The notes beneath the pieces are model-generated. The model made no database searches. It was not told the origin of the DNA and saw nothing but the letters and a program-made list of their open reading frames with translations. Below, piece after piece: positions 1 to 7,669 of a DNA stretch of 64,000 nt. How positions within the stretch are numbered: position 1 is the first letter of the stretch; each line of letters begins with the position of its first letter. This stretch comes from Hallerella porci (GTDB lineage: Bacteria; Fibrobacterota; Fibrobacteria; Fibrobacterales; Fibrobacteraceae): positions 1 through 64,000 of the forward strand of contig NZ_QGHD01000002.1 in NCBI RefSeq assembly GCF_003148885.1, in the 5' to 3' direction. Position numbers and translations under genes: made by a program.

Positions 1-820
1 GCAAAGACAGTCCTACAAGAGAACCTTGAAGAAGGTCCATCGTGACCAGCGTTTTCGCAATCACCCGAAGAACGCCAAGAAGGCGCGCAAGGCAGATCGC
101 AGGCAGAAGACAATCGCGGGACGGCTCGTCCGTGAATTAGAGCGAAATCTCGCCAGCAAGAACTTGTTGAACACGCACAAAGAAAAAATCGAGCTTTTCA
201 AAAAAGTTCTGGAGCAGAAGAGGTGCGACAAGAACAAAATCTATTCGCTACACGAACCCGAAGTAAAATGCATCGGCAAGGGCAAGGAATACAAGAAATA
301 CGAGTTCGGCAACAAGGTGTCAATCGCCCGGAGCTACAGCGGCATCATTGTCGGCGCGGTCTCGTTCAGGGACGAGTATGACGGACATACGATAGACGAT
401 ACGCTTGACCATGTCGAACAAATGCTTGGATTCAGGCCGAGCCAGGCCGCATGCGACCGAGGCTACCGCGGACAAAAGGAATCCGGAACGACAAAGATCG
501 TGATACCGGACGTCCCGAAGAAAAACGCGACTTACTACCAGAAGGAAAAGGCTCACAAGCTTTTTTGCAAGAGGGCAGGCATCGAGCCTATCAACGGCCA
601 CCTGAAAAGCGACCACCGTATGGGTAGAAATTTCTACAAGGGAATCTTTGGCGACATGCTCAATGCAAAGCTTGCAGCAGCGGCGTTCAACTTCAAGAGG
701 GCCATGAGGCGCTTTTTTGTCCTGTTGGAATGGCTATACTGTTTTTGCCTTCTGTGGAACGGAATGAACAAAAAATGCGAACGTCCTTATCTTGCGTTCG
801 CAAAGTGACCTTTTTAAGGG
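1..820 (+). mobile_element. IS5-like insertion sequence, right part
   Basis: The element enters from the left window edge and ends near position 820. The right boundary is inferred because a short-chain dehydrogenase reading frame on the minus strand loses its homology at about 820-824 and stops in the adjacent bases. The left end and its inverted repeat lie outside the window, so repeat and target duplication cannot be read. The transposase fills nearly all of the visible part, and its GC content is higher than that of the genes to its right, consistent with a foreign element. Confidence 0.75.
2..808 (+). CDS. IS5 family transposase (5' end outside window)
   Basis: DDE-type transposase that cuts and joins the ends of the insertion sequence. 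The frame is open back to the first bases (reading QRQSYKRTLKKV), so the TTG at 26 is not a real start and the N-terminus lies upstream. Visible signatures are the region around KIYSLHEPEVKCIGKG, an Asp in ACDRGYRG and a Glu in GIEPINGHLKSDHRMGRN, the order expected for the second and third catalytic acids of IS5-type enzymes; the first Asp would be near HEPEV or upstream. The C-terminus KRAMRRFFVLLEW is typical for the family. The frame shows no internal stop, so the enzyme may be active. Confidence 0.85.
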   Translation, partial: QRQSYKRTLKKVHRDQRFRNHPKNAKKARKADRRQKTIAGRLVRELERNLASKNLLNTHKEKIELFKKVLEQKRCDKNKIYSLHEPEVKCIGKGKEYKKYEFGNKVSIARSYSGIIVGAVSFRDEYDGHTIDDTLDHVEQMLGFRPSQAACDRGYRGQKESGTTKIVIPDVPKKNATYYQKEKAHKLFCKRAGIEPINGHLKSDHRMGRNFYKGIFGDMLNAKLAAAAFNFKRAMRRFFVLLEWLYCFCLLWNGMNKKCERPYLAFAK

Positions 821-1035
821 ACGACTAAATAATCGACATGCCCGTGTTTTTGAATTAGATATTCGGCAAATTGTTCAAGCGTTTCTTTTTTCGAAATATC
901 GCCGACAAAGTAATCGCCTTTTTGAATATCAATGATTTCAACCGTTGCGCCTTCTCGCTGAAAAGCGTTTGCAATGGCTTTGCCAATTCCTTGTGCGCCA
1001 CCGGTTACGACTGCGATTTTATTTTGGAAGGTCAT
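814..1035 (-). pseudogene. short-chain dehydrogenase/reductase, truncated by IS insertion
   Basis: N-terminal 73 residues of an SDR oxidoreductase (normally about 240-260 residues). The Rossmann dinucleotide-binding motif TGGAQGIGKA is present, followed by the acidic residue at the end of beta-2 (EIIDIQ), which favours NAD over NADP. The frame reaches GHVDYLV, where the family usually continues with NNAG, but here it reads two more codons and stops next to the insertion sequence. The active-site Ser-Tyr-Lys part is missing. The start at 1035 is preceded by an AAGGA-like ribosome site. The rest of the gene, if kept, would lie on the other side of the element, outside the window. Confidence 0.85.
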
Positions 1036-1197
1036 AAGATAATATTTCCTTAATGCTTGTTATTTACTAAAACATCCATAATATAATCAAGAACTGCATT
1101 GTTTTCTCGGGAAAAACATCACAGTTCATCAATATTCCACTGTTTATTATGTAGATTTCAACCCAGAAATTTCACAGGAAATCGCTTGGAGAAAATA

Positions 1198-1978
1198 ATG
1201 AAAAAAAATAGCTATTGCCTTATTTATTTTACTGCAATTTGGCTTTGCACAAGATGAATTTTCACCTTCGACTTATGATTTATATTTTTCTTCGATTCAA
1301 CTGGATTCTGCTGTAATCGAACAAATGAATTTTTGCGATTCTATAAAATCAAAAAATGGTTCTGCATTAGAATGCGCTTCGAGTGTTTCTTCAATCGAGT
1401 ACAATTCGTTAGCGGATACTTCTGTTTATATTCTCATTCAAAAAGAAAATGATTTTATGAGTGTTATGCTGACTCGAACTTCGCAAACTTGTGAAGACCC
1501 GATTCAAAATGATAAAGCGGTGGGAAATCCAGGCGTTTTAACTTTAAGCGAAGTTTTATTAACTGAACTTTTGCGATTAGAAAATTGGGGAGTTGTTAAA
1601 AGTTCAAAAGAGTCTTTAGAAAAATTTTTGCGTCAAGAAATTGAAGCGATGAAATCAAAAGGTAGTTGTGACGATATTGAAGCAACTGAATATACAGAAG
1701 GCGTTGGCGCAAATCATATTGTAGGACCCGCTTGCTGTTCTGTCATTCAAAATAAAACGGCAATTTTCCCAATTAAAATTGCTACGCCAAATTTTGGTAT
1801 TCAAAAAATTGCACAAGGAAAATTTCGCATCGAAGGTGTAAATGCAGGCGTTGAATATAAAGTTTTTGATATGAACGGAAAATTATTGCAGCAAAAAAAT
1901 CTAAATGGAAATAGCATTCAAGTGCCGCATCAATCTGTGATTTTAGAAATCAATGGAATGCGAAAAGTTTTGAAATAA
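1198..1978 (+). pseudogene. secreted protein with T9SS-like C-terminal tail, frameshifted in a poly-A tract
   Basis: An ATG at 1198 is followed by eight A residues. In the ATG frame a stop appears after about 20 codons, but skipping one A gives a clean signal peptide (MKKIAIALFILLQFGFAQDE) that runs on without interruption to the stop at 1978. The mature protein is about 235 residues and not recognised. Its last 60 residues (VFDMNGKLLQ and a final GMRKVLK) resemble the C-terminal sorting tail of type IX secretion cargo found in Fibrobacterota and Bacteroidota. The frameshift could be a true mutation, a slippage or phase-variation site, or a sequencing error. An internal ATG at 1325 would make a protein without signal peptide and is unlikely to be the real start. 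Confidence 0.65.
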
Positions 1979-2030
1979 ATTTTCCCGCTTCATTTTTTAC
2001 ACAAGCTTTATCCATTTTAGATTATCTGTT

Positions 2031-2579
2031 TTAGATAATAATTTTCCCTTTTGCTTCATCAAGAATTTTTTGAACATCGGCGCCGTCGATGTCTAAATTT
2101 TCGGCTTTGATAAGTTCAACGTTTGGAATGCCAAATTGCGTCGTGCAAAGTTCTTTAATGTAATCAAAACTAAATCGCGGATCAAAATTCCCGCCCGAAG
2201 TGACGACGTAATAAAGTTTTTTCGCTTTGCATAAACCCATCACGCCTTGCGCTCCATATTTACAAACGATTCCAATCGTATAAATATTTTCGATGTAGGT
2301 TTTCAAAAGCGCAGGGAACGAAAAATCCCAAAACGGAGCGGCGATTACAATCGTATCGGCGGCGGCAAATTCGCGCGCATATTCAAAGCATTTATCATTT
2401 AAATTTCCTTGGGCAATTTGTTCGCCTTCGTAAATGAGCGATTCGCACGAATGCGGTTTCAAATTTAACGCATCGAGTTTTCGTTCTGTAAATTCACCGC
2501 CCAATTTTTTTAGCAAATCCAAAGCGAGTTCATTGGTTCTTGAATTTTTTCGCACGCAAGCATTGATATATAAAATCAT
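2031..2579 (-). CDS. FMN-dependent NAD(P)H oxidoreductase, flavodoxin-like fold
   Basis: About 182 residues with a flavodoxin-2 fold, as in NAD(P)H quinone reductases and FMN-dependent azoreductases. The N-terminus MILYINACVRKNSRTNELA is the beta-1/phosphate-binding loop for FMN. IVIAAPFWDFSFPALLKTYI is the second FMN-contacting segment, and VTSGGNFD is the third. I chose the ATG at 2579 because it opens the fold directly and has an AAAGGA site about eight bases upstream; an earlier ATG would add eight residues with no role. It lies upstream of no other gene in its strand run. The substrate cannot be told from sequence. Confidence 0.8.
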   Translation of the reverse strand: MILYINACVRKNSRTNELALDLLKKLGGEFTERKLDALNLKPHSCESLIYEGEQIAQGNLNDKCFEYAREFAAADTIVIAAPFWDFSFPALLKTYIENIYTIGIVCKYGAQGVMGLCKAKKLYYVVTSGGNFDPRFSFDYIKELCTTQFGIPNVELIKAENLDIDGADVQKILDEAKGKIII

Positions 2580-2643
2580 TTTGAAATTCCTTTTTGAGTT
2601 CACATCAAAAATAAGAGAACTCCGTTTTTGAATTTACAAAAAT

Positions 2644-3207
2644 TTATTTGCGCAAAGTTTCCCATTCGCTTTTGAGAATTGCCCACTGCATCGTGTTTTC
2701 GTAGCGTGGAGATCCGTCGGCATTTTTGACAAAGCTTACAAATTCTTTGAACAATCCTTCAAAGCGCATACCCAATTTTTTGCAAAGATTTTGACTTGCG
2801 GTGTTGTAATCTTCGGTGTAAGCGTAAATGCGACGCGCCCCTTTTTGTGAAAAAAGATAATCGAAAAATGCGTGAGCCGCTTCAAACGCAAAGCCTTTCC
2901 CTTGATACGCTTGATTTAACATCCAGCACGGACTGAATGTATCTTTGGGGGAATCTGTATGCGGTTCACCTGATTCGGGATACGCGTCAATTTCGCCAAT
3001 GACTTTGCCCGAGTCTTTTAACACAATTGCAAAATAATATTCCGTTTCGCTCGTGCGCTTTTGCATTTCTTTTTGCGCATCTTCGAGCGAATTTAACTTC
3101 ATACTTTGAAAGCAATTTACCGCGGGCTCTTTTAAATATTCCAAAACATCGCTTGCATCGGTCAATACAAACGGGCGTAAAATCAATCGTGCAGTTTCAA
3201 GTTTCAT
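2644..3207 (-). CDS. GNAT family N-acetyltransferase, RimJ/RimL type
   Basis: 187 residues of the Acetyltransf_3 class, which transfers acetyl from acetyl-CoA to an amino group (ribosomal proteins, small molecules or antibiotics). The start METARLILRPFVLTDA-like pattern (here MKLETARLILRPFVLTDASD) is diagnostic of RimJ-like enzymes. NQAYQGKGFAFEAAHAFFDYLF matches the acetyl-CoA pyrophosphate-binding motif A, and YTEDYNTASQNLCKKLGMRFEG is motif B. It follows the flavodoxin-fold gene's strand with a 64-base gap. The target is unknown. Confidence 0.85.
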   Translation of the reverse strand: MKLETARLILRPFVLTDASDVLEYLKEPAVNCFQSMKLNSLEDAQKEMQKRTSETEYYFAIVLKDSGKVIGEIDAYPESGEPHTDSPKDTFSPCWMLNQAYQGKGFAFEAAHAFFDYLFSQKGARRIYAYTEDYNTASQNLCKKLGMRFEGLFKEFVSFVKNADGSPRYENTMQWAILKSEWETLRK

Positions 3208-3269
3208 TTTGAACGCCTTTTTGGGATGAATGAAAGAAATTAGACTTTAGAGATTTCTAGGTTCAACTT

Positions 3270-3905
3270 TTAATTTTTCAGTTCCAATTCATCGATTTCA
3301 TGGAATTCAAATTTTGCGTTTTCCATTTTAAGTTCGATGATATGTCCGCCTTTTTGTTTATCGTTTGAAATAAAATGAAAATGCCAACCGGTTGAATTTA
3401 ATGAGCTCATAAAATTCGGGCAAAAAAGTCCGACTAAATCGCCGTCTAAATTTTCATAATCAAAAATTGTTTCATCCGTTTTCATCACAACGGCTAAAGG
3501 CTTAAAAGGTTTCACTTGTTTGTATTCGCTGCGTACTTTTATTTTTGAAAATGCTCCGCTTAATTTAATCACATAAAATCGATTCATCTTGGGCGAGATG
3601 ATTTCATTTAATTTTTGAATGAGCGATTCGTAATTTTCAATTTTTGAAATTGCATACGATTTAGAATTTTCAAAAAAAGTCACATTGGCAAATGGGACTG
3701 TTTCCTTATCGTCTGCAATTTCAACAGTGCCATTTCCTTTTGCTTTATAAACGATGCCGTCAAGCACAATCATTTCGCCATCGATGGCATCAAACGTGCC
3801 AACGCCAAAGTCGCCTTTTTCCTTTAGTTGCTTTACGCTTATAAGTCCATCGTAATCGCCATCTAGCAGGCGGCTCAAAAAAGAAATTTGAAAAAGAGGG
3901 AACAT
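3270..3905 (-). CDS. budA: alpha-acetolactate decarboxylase
   Basis: 211 residues. It converts (S)-2-acetolactate to acetoin and CO2, diverting pyruvate to a neutral fermentation product. The N-terminal blocks SRLLDGDYDG and KGDFGVGTFDAIDGEMIVLDG are hallmark sequences of the family. The zinc ligands are visible as H175 and H177 in GWHFHF and H188 in KGGHIIEL. It is somewhat shorter than the usual 230-260 residues because it lacks a signal or N-terminal extension. It lies three bases downstream of the GNAT gene of a candidate toxin-antitoxin pair, so it may be transcribed with it. No acetolactate synthase is seen in the window. Confidence 0.9.
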   Translation of the reverse strand: MFPLFQISFLSRLLDGDYDGLISVKQLKEKGDFGVGTFDAIDGEMIVLDGIVYKAKGNGTVEIADDKETVPFANVTFFENSKSYAISKIENYESLIQKLNEIISPKMNRFYVIKLSGAFSKIKVRSEYKQVKPFKPLAVVMKTDETIFDYENLDGDLVGLFCPNFMSSLNSTGWHFHFISNDKQKGGHIIELKMENAKFEFHEIDELELKN

Positions 3906-3908
3906 TTT

Positions 3909-4514
3909 TTACTTCACATTATGTTTTGATGTTCGCTTAAGTAAAATTAAATCTCGATAAAGCAAGCGTGTTTGTAAAATTTTCGAATCTTCAATTTGCC
4001 TATATTTTCGTTCTTGCTCTTCGCTGCTAAAAATTGGATTTAATCCACATTTTTTATAAAATTCTAACAGCCAATTTTCATTATATGCGTCTACAATTAA
4101 ATGCCTACATCCCGATTTATTTTCATCGCCAGCAAACCACTGTGCAACAAATTCAATAATTTGAAGTCCAAGATTGTGTCCTGAAAAACGTCGATCAACT
4201 CCTAAACGTCCTAACAAAACCGCCGGGTAATTGATTTGATTTTTTGAATGATGAACTTCATAGCCTACCTTTTTTTGTCTTGAATTTGGCAATAATCGGG
4301 TAAATATGCTAGCATTTGCAACAGTAAAAGCCGCTGCAATTTGATTCAAATTATCACGCGGACTAAATAAATATGTTTTTCCAAAGAGTTCATCTTGATA
4401 TTGTAAAGCGTCATTTCTAAAAAATTCATTAATATCTTCACGTCCACAATCAAACGATTGTAAATCACAAGAATATTCCCCTAAAGTTGAAAACGAAAAA
4501 TCAGAAAGATTCAT
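3909..4514 (-). CDS. GNAT acetyltransferase, candidate toxin of a toxin-antitoxin pair
   Basis: 201 residues. The start LQSFDCGREDINEFFRNDALQYQ is characteristic of the TacT-like GNAT group, toxins that acetylate charged tRNA. LLGRLGVDRRFSGHNLGLQIIEFV is the acetyl-CoA-binding motif A, and DAYNENWLLEFYKKCGLNPI is motif B. It starts inside the end of the small gene 4511-4696 with an ATGA overlap, the usual antitoxin-toxin arrangement. The family includes toxins with DUF1778 antitoxins, but the partner here is not of that ribbon-helix-helix type. Toxicity is inference from this arrangement. Confidence 0.75.
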   Translation of the reverse strand: MNLSDFSFSTLGEYSCDLQSFDCGREDINEFFRNDALQYQDELFGKTYLFSPRDNLNQIAAAFTVANASIFTRLLPNSRQKKVGYEVHHSKNQINYPAVLLGRLGVDRRFSGHNLGLQIIEFVAQWFAGDENKSGCRHLIVDAYNENWLLEFYKKCGLNPIFSSEEQERKYRQIEDSKILQTRLLYRDLILLKRTSKHNVK

Positions 4515-4696
4515 TTTGCATTCTTTCTTTTTTCTTGATCTATTCTAGAATTTTTTATAATAGAAAGACACCACGCTTCTTTTTGAGCGCTATATTCTGA
4601 ACCCGCTAAGTGCTTTGAATTATAATTTGATTGATTAACAAAATTCTCAGCAGCATCTTCAGTTAAAATAGGGACTGTGCTAATTGCTAAAGCCAT
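4511..4696 (-). CDS. small protein upstream of GNAT gene, candidate antitoxin
   Basis: 61 residues with the N-terminus MALAISTVPILTEDAAENFV. I recall similar short proteins (AI-T-P-LTG-A--F pattern) preceding GNAT acetyltransferase genes in Bacteroidota and Fibrobacterota, but this is from memory and not checked. It overlaps the GNAT start by four bases, so translation is likely coupled. There is no helix-turn-helix or ribbon-helix-helix pattern that I can see. No clear ribosome site precedes the ATG. The role as antitoxin is inferred from position, size and coupling. Confidence 0.6.
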   Translation of the reverse strand: MALAISTVPILTEDAAENFVNQSNYNSKHLAGSEYSAQKEAWCLSIIKNSRIDQEKRKNAK

Positions 4697-4740
4697 ATTC
4701 TAAATATAAATAAAGCTTTAACATTTTTCAATAGCTACTT

Positions 4741-5157
4741 CTATTCCACATCGATGCGTTCAATTTTAAAAATCACGGGGCGCGTGCCGTCATTGCAGCA
4801 AGAAATCATGACTTTATCATCATTCATCCAGCCATGCATTATGGCACCGCCTTGCAGCGCGCTGTAAATATAGCGGCTAATCGCATCCCATGCTTCAGAA
4901 CAAAAAGGCACACCTTTTTCACCACAATGTTTTGTGCCCGGCGACTCTAAAACGCCTTCGTCTGCTTTCCCTGATTTTACAAGGGTTCCTTCGCCCATGT
5001 GCCAATAGTCATCGCGTTCATCGTTTCTGTAAAAAATGAATTCATCGCCCACATTGTAGCACGGGCATTTTCCGCTGGTGGGGTTTGCGCAATATTGCTG
5101 TTGCAATTCGGGGAATAACTTTTTATCTAAGACAGTGACTTTTACACGATGTTCCAT
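4741..5157 (-). CDS. TIGR04076 family protein
   Basis: 138 residues, cysteine-rich. The opening HRVKVTVLDKKLFPELQQQYC, then CPCYNVGDEFIF, and the later SEAWDAISRYIYSALQGG with MISCCNDGTRPVIFKIERI match the small TIGR04076 family of unknown function, found mostly in anaerobes. Conserved cysteines (CPCY, FCSEAW, ISCCNDG) suggest metal or redox chemistry, but this is only inference. An AAAGGA site sits nine bases before the ATG. It is 14 bases upstream of nothing related; the nitroreductase gene lies on the same strand upstream, so the two may share a transcript. Confidence 0.75.
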   Translation of the reverse strand: MEHRVKVTVLDKKLFPELQQQYCANPTSGKCPCYNVGDEFIFYRNDERDDYWHMGEGTLVKSGKADEGVLESPGTKHCGEKGVPFCSEAWDAISRYIYSALQGGAIMHGWMNDDKVMISCCNDGTRPVIFKIERIDVE

Positions 5158-5171
5158 TTTTAATTCCTTTT

Positions 5172-5699
5172 TTATTTCACATAAAATACGCGGTTTTCTT
5201 TTCGCTTTAATGGCTTGGGGGTATCACCTTCGATGTAGCCCAAAGCGCAGTGCCCAATGCCTTCGTATTCGTCTTCGATGCCCAAAGATTTTAAGAAATT
5301 TTTTCCCCATTCGGTTTCAAATTCTTCACGGGCGCGGTGAATCCAGCACGACCCTATTCCAAGCGAATGTGCCGCAAGCATCAAATTTCCCATGACTAAA
5401 CTTCCGTCGTAAACGCGGTTATACCAGTCTTTTTTTGCAAGCACGATGATCATACAGGGCGCTCCATAAAACGGATCAAAGCCTTCATTCCAGCCGCCAA
5501 TTTTGCGATTCATTTCAGAAATTTCATCGCGGAGTTTTTTATTCGAAACTTGAATCATAATCGTATTTTGTTTGCCTTTTCCGTTGGCAGCAAAAAGGCC
5601 TGCTTCAATAATTTGATCCAAAATTTCTTGCGGAATTGCATCCGATTTAAATTTTCGAATGCTTCTGCGTTCTTTGATTTCTTTCAAAACTTCGTTCAT
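5172..5699 (-). CDS. nitroreductase family protein
   Basis: About 175 residues. An FMN-dependent NAD(P)H oxidoreductase of the nitroreductase fold. The N-terminal motif IKERRSIRKFKSDAIPQEILDQIIEAG provides the Arg-Arg-Ser phosphate-binding site for FMN. LVMGNLMLAAHSLGIGSCWIH is the second FMN-contacting segment, and the C-terminal GHCALGYIEGDTPKPLKRKE with a terminal VFYVK is typical. I start at 5699 because the ATG has an AAGAGG site and begins the family pattern; the upstream ATG would add 14 atypical residues. The physiological substrate is unknown. Confidence 0.88.
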   Translation of the reverse strand: MNEVLKEIKERRSIRKFKSDAIPQEILDQIIEAGLFAANGKGKQNTIMIQVSNKKLRDEISEMNRKIGGWNEGFDPFYGAPCMIIVLAKKDWYNRVYDGSLVMGNLMLAAHSLGIGSCWIHRAREEFETEWGKNFLKSLGIEDEYEGIGHCALGYIEGDTPKPLKRKENRVFYVK

Positions 5700-5811
5700 A
5701 AAAACCTCTTTTTTTGTAAAAGGAATATATAAATTTATCAATTTGATAAATCGATTATTTTGAAAAAGGAAGAAGTGAATTTATTATATTAGTAAAAACA
5801 TTGGATGCTTT

Positions 5812-6291
5812 ATGATTTTATACCATGGCAGTTATTTGAAAATTGAAACGCCTAAAATTTTACGAAGCAATCGCGCTTTGGATTTTGGCGATGCATTTTA
5901 TACAACTTCTGATTTAGAACAAGCATCAAAATGGGCAAAAATTTCTGCTAATCGAAATGGAATAAATCAAGCAGTTGTTTCGGTATTTGATTTTGATGAT
6001 TCAAAACTGCAAAATTTAAAATTTCTGTATTTTGAAAATCCTAATAGCAACTGGTTAAAACTTGTTAGTTCATATCGTTCCAAAAAATTGATCGCCGATG
6101 AATTGGATTTAATTATCGGACCTGTTGCAAACGATAGAACCTTTGATGTTATTCAACTTTATTTAGCAGAAATTTACAACGAAGACGAAACGATAAAAAG
6201 ACTTCTGCCTTTTAAATTAAAAGATCAGTATGCTTTCAAAACAGAAGCCGCATTAAAATTTTTGAAATTTTCAAAAGAGATTTTATTATGA
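5812..6291 (+). CDS. DUF3990 protein, ADP-ribosyltransferase-like candidate toxin
   Basis: 159 residues. The start MILYHGSYLKIETPKILRSNRALDFGDAFYTT is the DUF3990 signature. The YHGS and FGDAFYTT blocks look like the first two conserved sites of ADP-ribosyltransferase folds, in which His and Tyr bind NAD. DLEQASKWAK follows as in the family. DUF3990 genes commonly sit with DUF3791 genes in toxin-antitoxin-like loci, and both types occur here. The gene overlaps the next by four bases (ATGA). Enzyme activity and toxicity are inferences; the catalytic Glu cannot be fixed by eye. Confidence 0.75.
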   Translation: MILYHGSYLKIETPKILRSNRALDFGDAFYTTSDLEQASKWAKISANRNGINQAVVSVFDFDDSKLQNLKFLYFENPNSNWLKLVSSYRSKKLIADELDLIIGPVANDRTFDVIQLYLAEIYNEDETIKRLLPFKLKDQYAFKTEAALKFLKFSKEILL

Positions 6292-6536
6292 GCGATCTTG
6301 TATTTCCTTATTTTTTAGAATACTACGATAAACAAGTTGTCACGATGATTTGTGAAAAATATTCGATGAATGAATTTGAAGCTCTAAGACGATTCATTAA
6401 ATCAAAAACATACGAGATGCTTTGCGACAAAAACTTTGAAATGTGGTACTACGGATACCCCGCTATTTTTAACATTTGGGAAAGCGAACAGATTACCGGT
6501 GACCCTAGAAACTCAAGCTATATTAAAGGAATCTAA
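6288..6536 (+). CDS. small protein of the DUF3990 locus
   Basis: 82 residues starting MSDLVFPYFLEYYDKQVVTMICEKY. It overlaps the DUF3990 gene by four bases and the next small gene by one base, so the three are almost certainly co-translated. The first 35 residues resemble the DUF3791 helical pattern, and the rest is unusual (a WYYGYPAIFNIWESE aromatic stretch). It is a plausible neutralising partner or a specificity subunit. No confident family assignment. Confidence 0.65.
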   Translation: MSDLVFPYFLEYYDKQVVTMICEKYSMNEFEALRRFIKSKTYEMLCDKNFEMWYYGYPAIFNIWESEQITGDPRNSSYIKGI

Positions 6537-6730
6537 TGTCAAAAGAAATGGAATACTTTATTTTTTTGCTTGAGCAATACGCCAGATATAAAAGCTCAAC
6601 CGCAAATAAAATCCTTGAAAAATGGGATGCATTAAATATTACGCAAAAAATTTTTGACAGTTATTGGCGTTATCATACCGAAGCAATCGAAAATGCTTTT
6701 GCTGAAATTGATAAGTGGAGCGAAAAATAA
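6536..6730 (+). CDS. DUF3791 family protein, candidate antitoxin
   Basis: 64 residues. MSKEMEYFIFLLEQYARYK with KILEKWDALNITQKIFDSYWRYHTE follows the DUF3791 pattern, a small helical family usually encoded beside DUF3990. Start and previous stop share one base (TAATG). It closes the three-gene locus; the expansin gene starts 15 bases later on the same strand but appears functionally unrelated. Antitoxin role is inferred from gene order only. Confidence 0.7.
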   Translation: MSKEMEYFIFLLEQYARYKSSTANKILEKWDALNITQKIFDSYWRYHTEAIENAFAEIDKWSEK

Positions 6731-6745
6731 AGTATATTCAAACGC

Positions 6746-7633
6746 ATGAAATTTTCTTGTGCCTTTATTTTATTATGCCTTTTCCTTGCCGCTTGTGGAA
6801 GCGATTCTTCAAATAATGCCACGGCAGAAATTTCATCTGAAACTTCATCAGCGAAAAATTCTTCTAGCAGTATCGTAAAAGCAGAATCATCCAATTCGCA
6901 AAGTTCATCAGACAATGGCGTTTGTACTAGCTGCGATAATTTTACGGCCGCAGATCCTGTGCTTACAAAAAATGGCGGTTACGGTTCTATCACAACATAC
7001 GGAAGCATCTCTGCAAAAGAAACAAGTTTCGGCGGCGCTTGTAATTACGGACAAACGAATATTCAATATTACGCTGCGATTCATGTGAATGTTTCGCCAG
7101 GCGATAATTTAGGACCTTGGCAAGGCGGCGCAATCTGCGGAGCTTGTGTCCGCGTAAAAGCACGAACTCCGGAAGGTTTCAAAGAAGTCACCGTGCGAAT
7201 TACAGATCGCTGTCCCGATGCAAATTGCGGAGTCGATTTGGGCGGTGCTCCTGCCTACGACATCATGGGCGAAAAAGTTGGCAGATATTCTGGCGAATGG
7301 GAATTTGTAAGTTGCGAAAATGTCAAAGGCGTGTGGGGAGATTCCACAAGTGTCTTCGTCAAAGAAGGCGCAAGCGCTTACTGGAGCATTATACAAGTGC
7401 GAAATCCAAAAGATGCCGTGAAAGAAATTTCGATTGTAAAAGCAGGCGCAAACGATTTGCCCGAAGCATTAAAATTTGCGACCGAAGCCGAAAACTTTTG
7501 GACGGTTCCAAAGTCCGTTCTTCAAAATGATAGCGATTATCTTTTGCAAATTCAATATCGAAGCGGCGCGCCGGACACCTTGAAAATCAAAGGATCCGAG
7601 CTTGCTCTTGGTAATGCAAATTATTATATCTGA
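6746..7633 (+). CDS. expansin-like lipoprotein
   Basis: 295 residues. Expansins loosen plant cell walls without hydrolysis. A lipoprotein signal peptide ends in LAAC (Cys17), followed by a serine-rich linker to about residue 60, so the protein should be anchored in the outer membrane and displayed outward. Residues 65-190 form the double-psi beta-barrel domain: GGACNYGQ, CGACVRVKARTPEG, the TDRCPDANCGVDLGGAPAYDI block with the Asp that is essential in expansins, and EWEFVSC. The rest fits the second, CBM63-like domain that binds cellulose. Three conserved cysteine pairs are likely. Context is a rumen-type fibre degrader, together with the GH74 gene later in the window. Confidence 0.85.
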   Translation: MKFSCAFILLCLFLAACGSDSSNNATAEISSETSSAKNSSSSIVKAESSNSQSSSDNGVCTSCDNFTAADPVLTKNGGYGSITTYGSISAKETSFGGACNYGQTNIQYYAAIHVNVSPGDNLGPWQGGAICGACVRVKARTPEGFKEVTVRITDRCPDANCGVDLGGAPAYDIMGEKVGRYSGEWEFVSCENVKGVWGDSTSVFVKEGASAYWSIIQVRNPKDAVKEISIVKAGANDLPEALKFATEAENFWTVPKSVLQNDSDYLLQIQYRSGAPDTLKIKGSELALGNANYYI

Positions 7634-7669
7634 TAAATTTTCCATTTTAAAGATTTTTATTTTTCCGTC

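Noticed and set aside
7117-7530. 137-residue basic frame inside the expansin gene
   Set aside because: It is a +1 shadow of the expansin domain, Arg/Ser-rich as usual for shifted frames.
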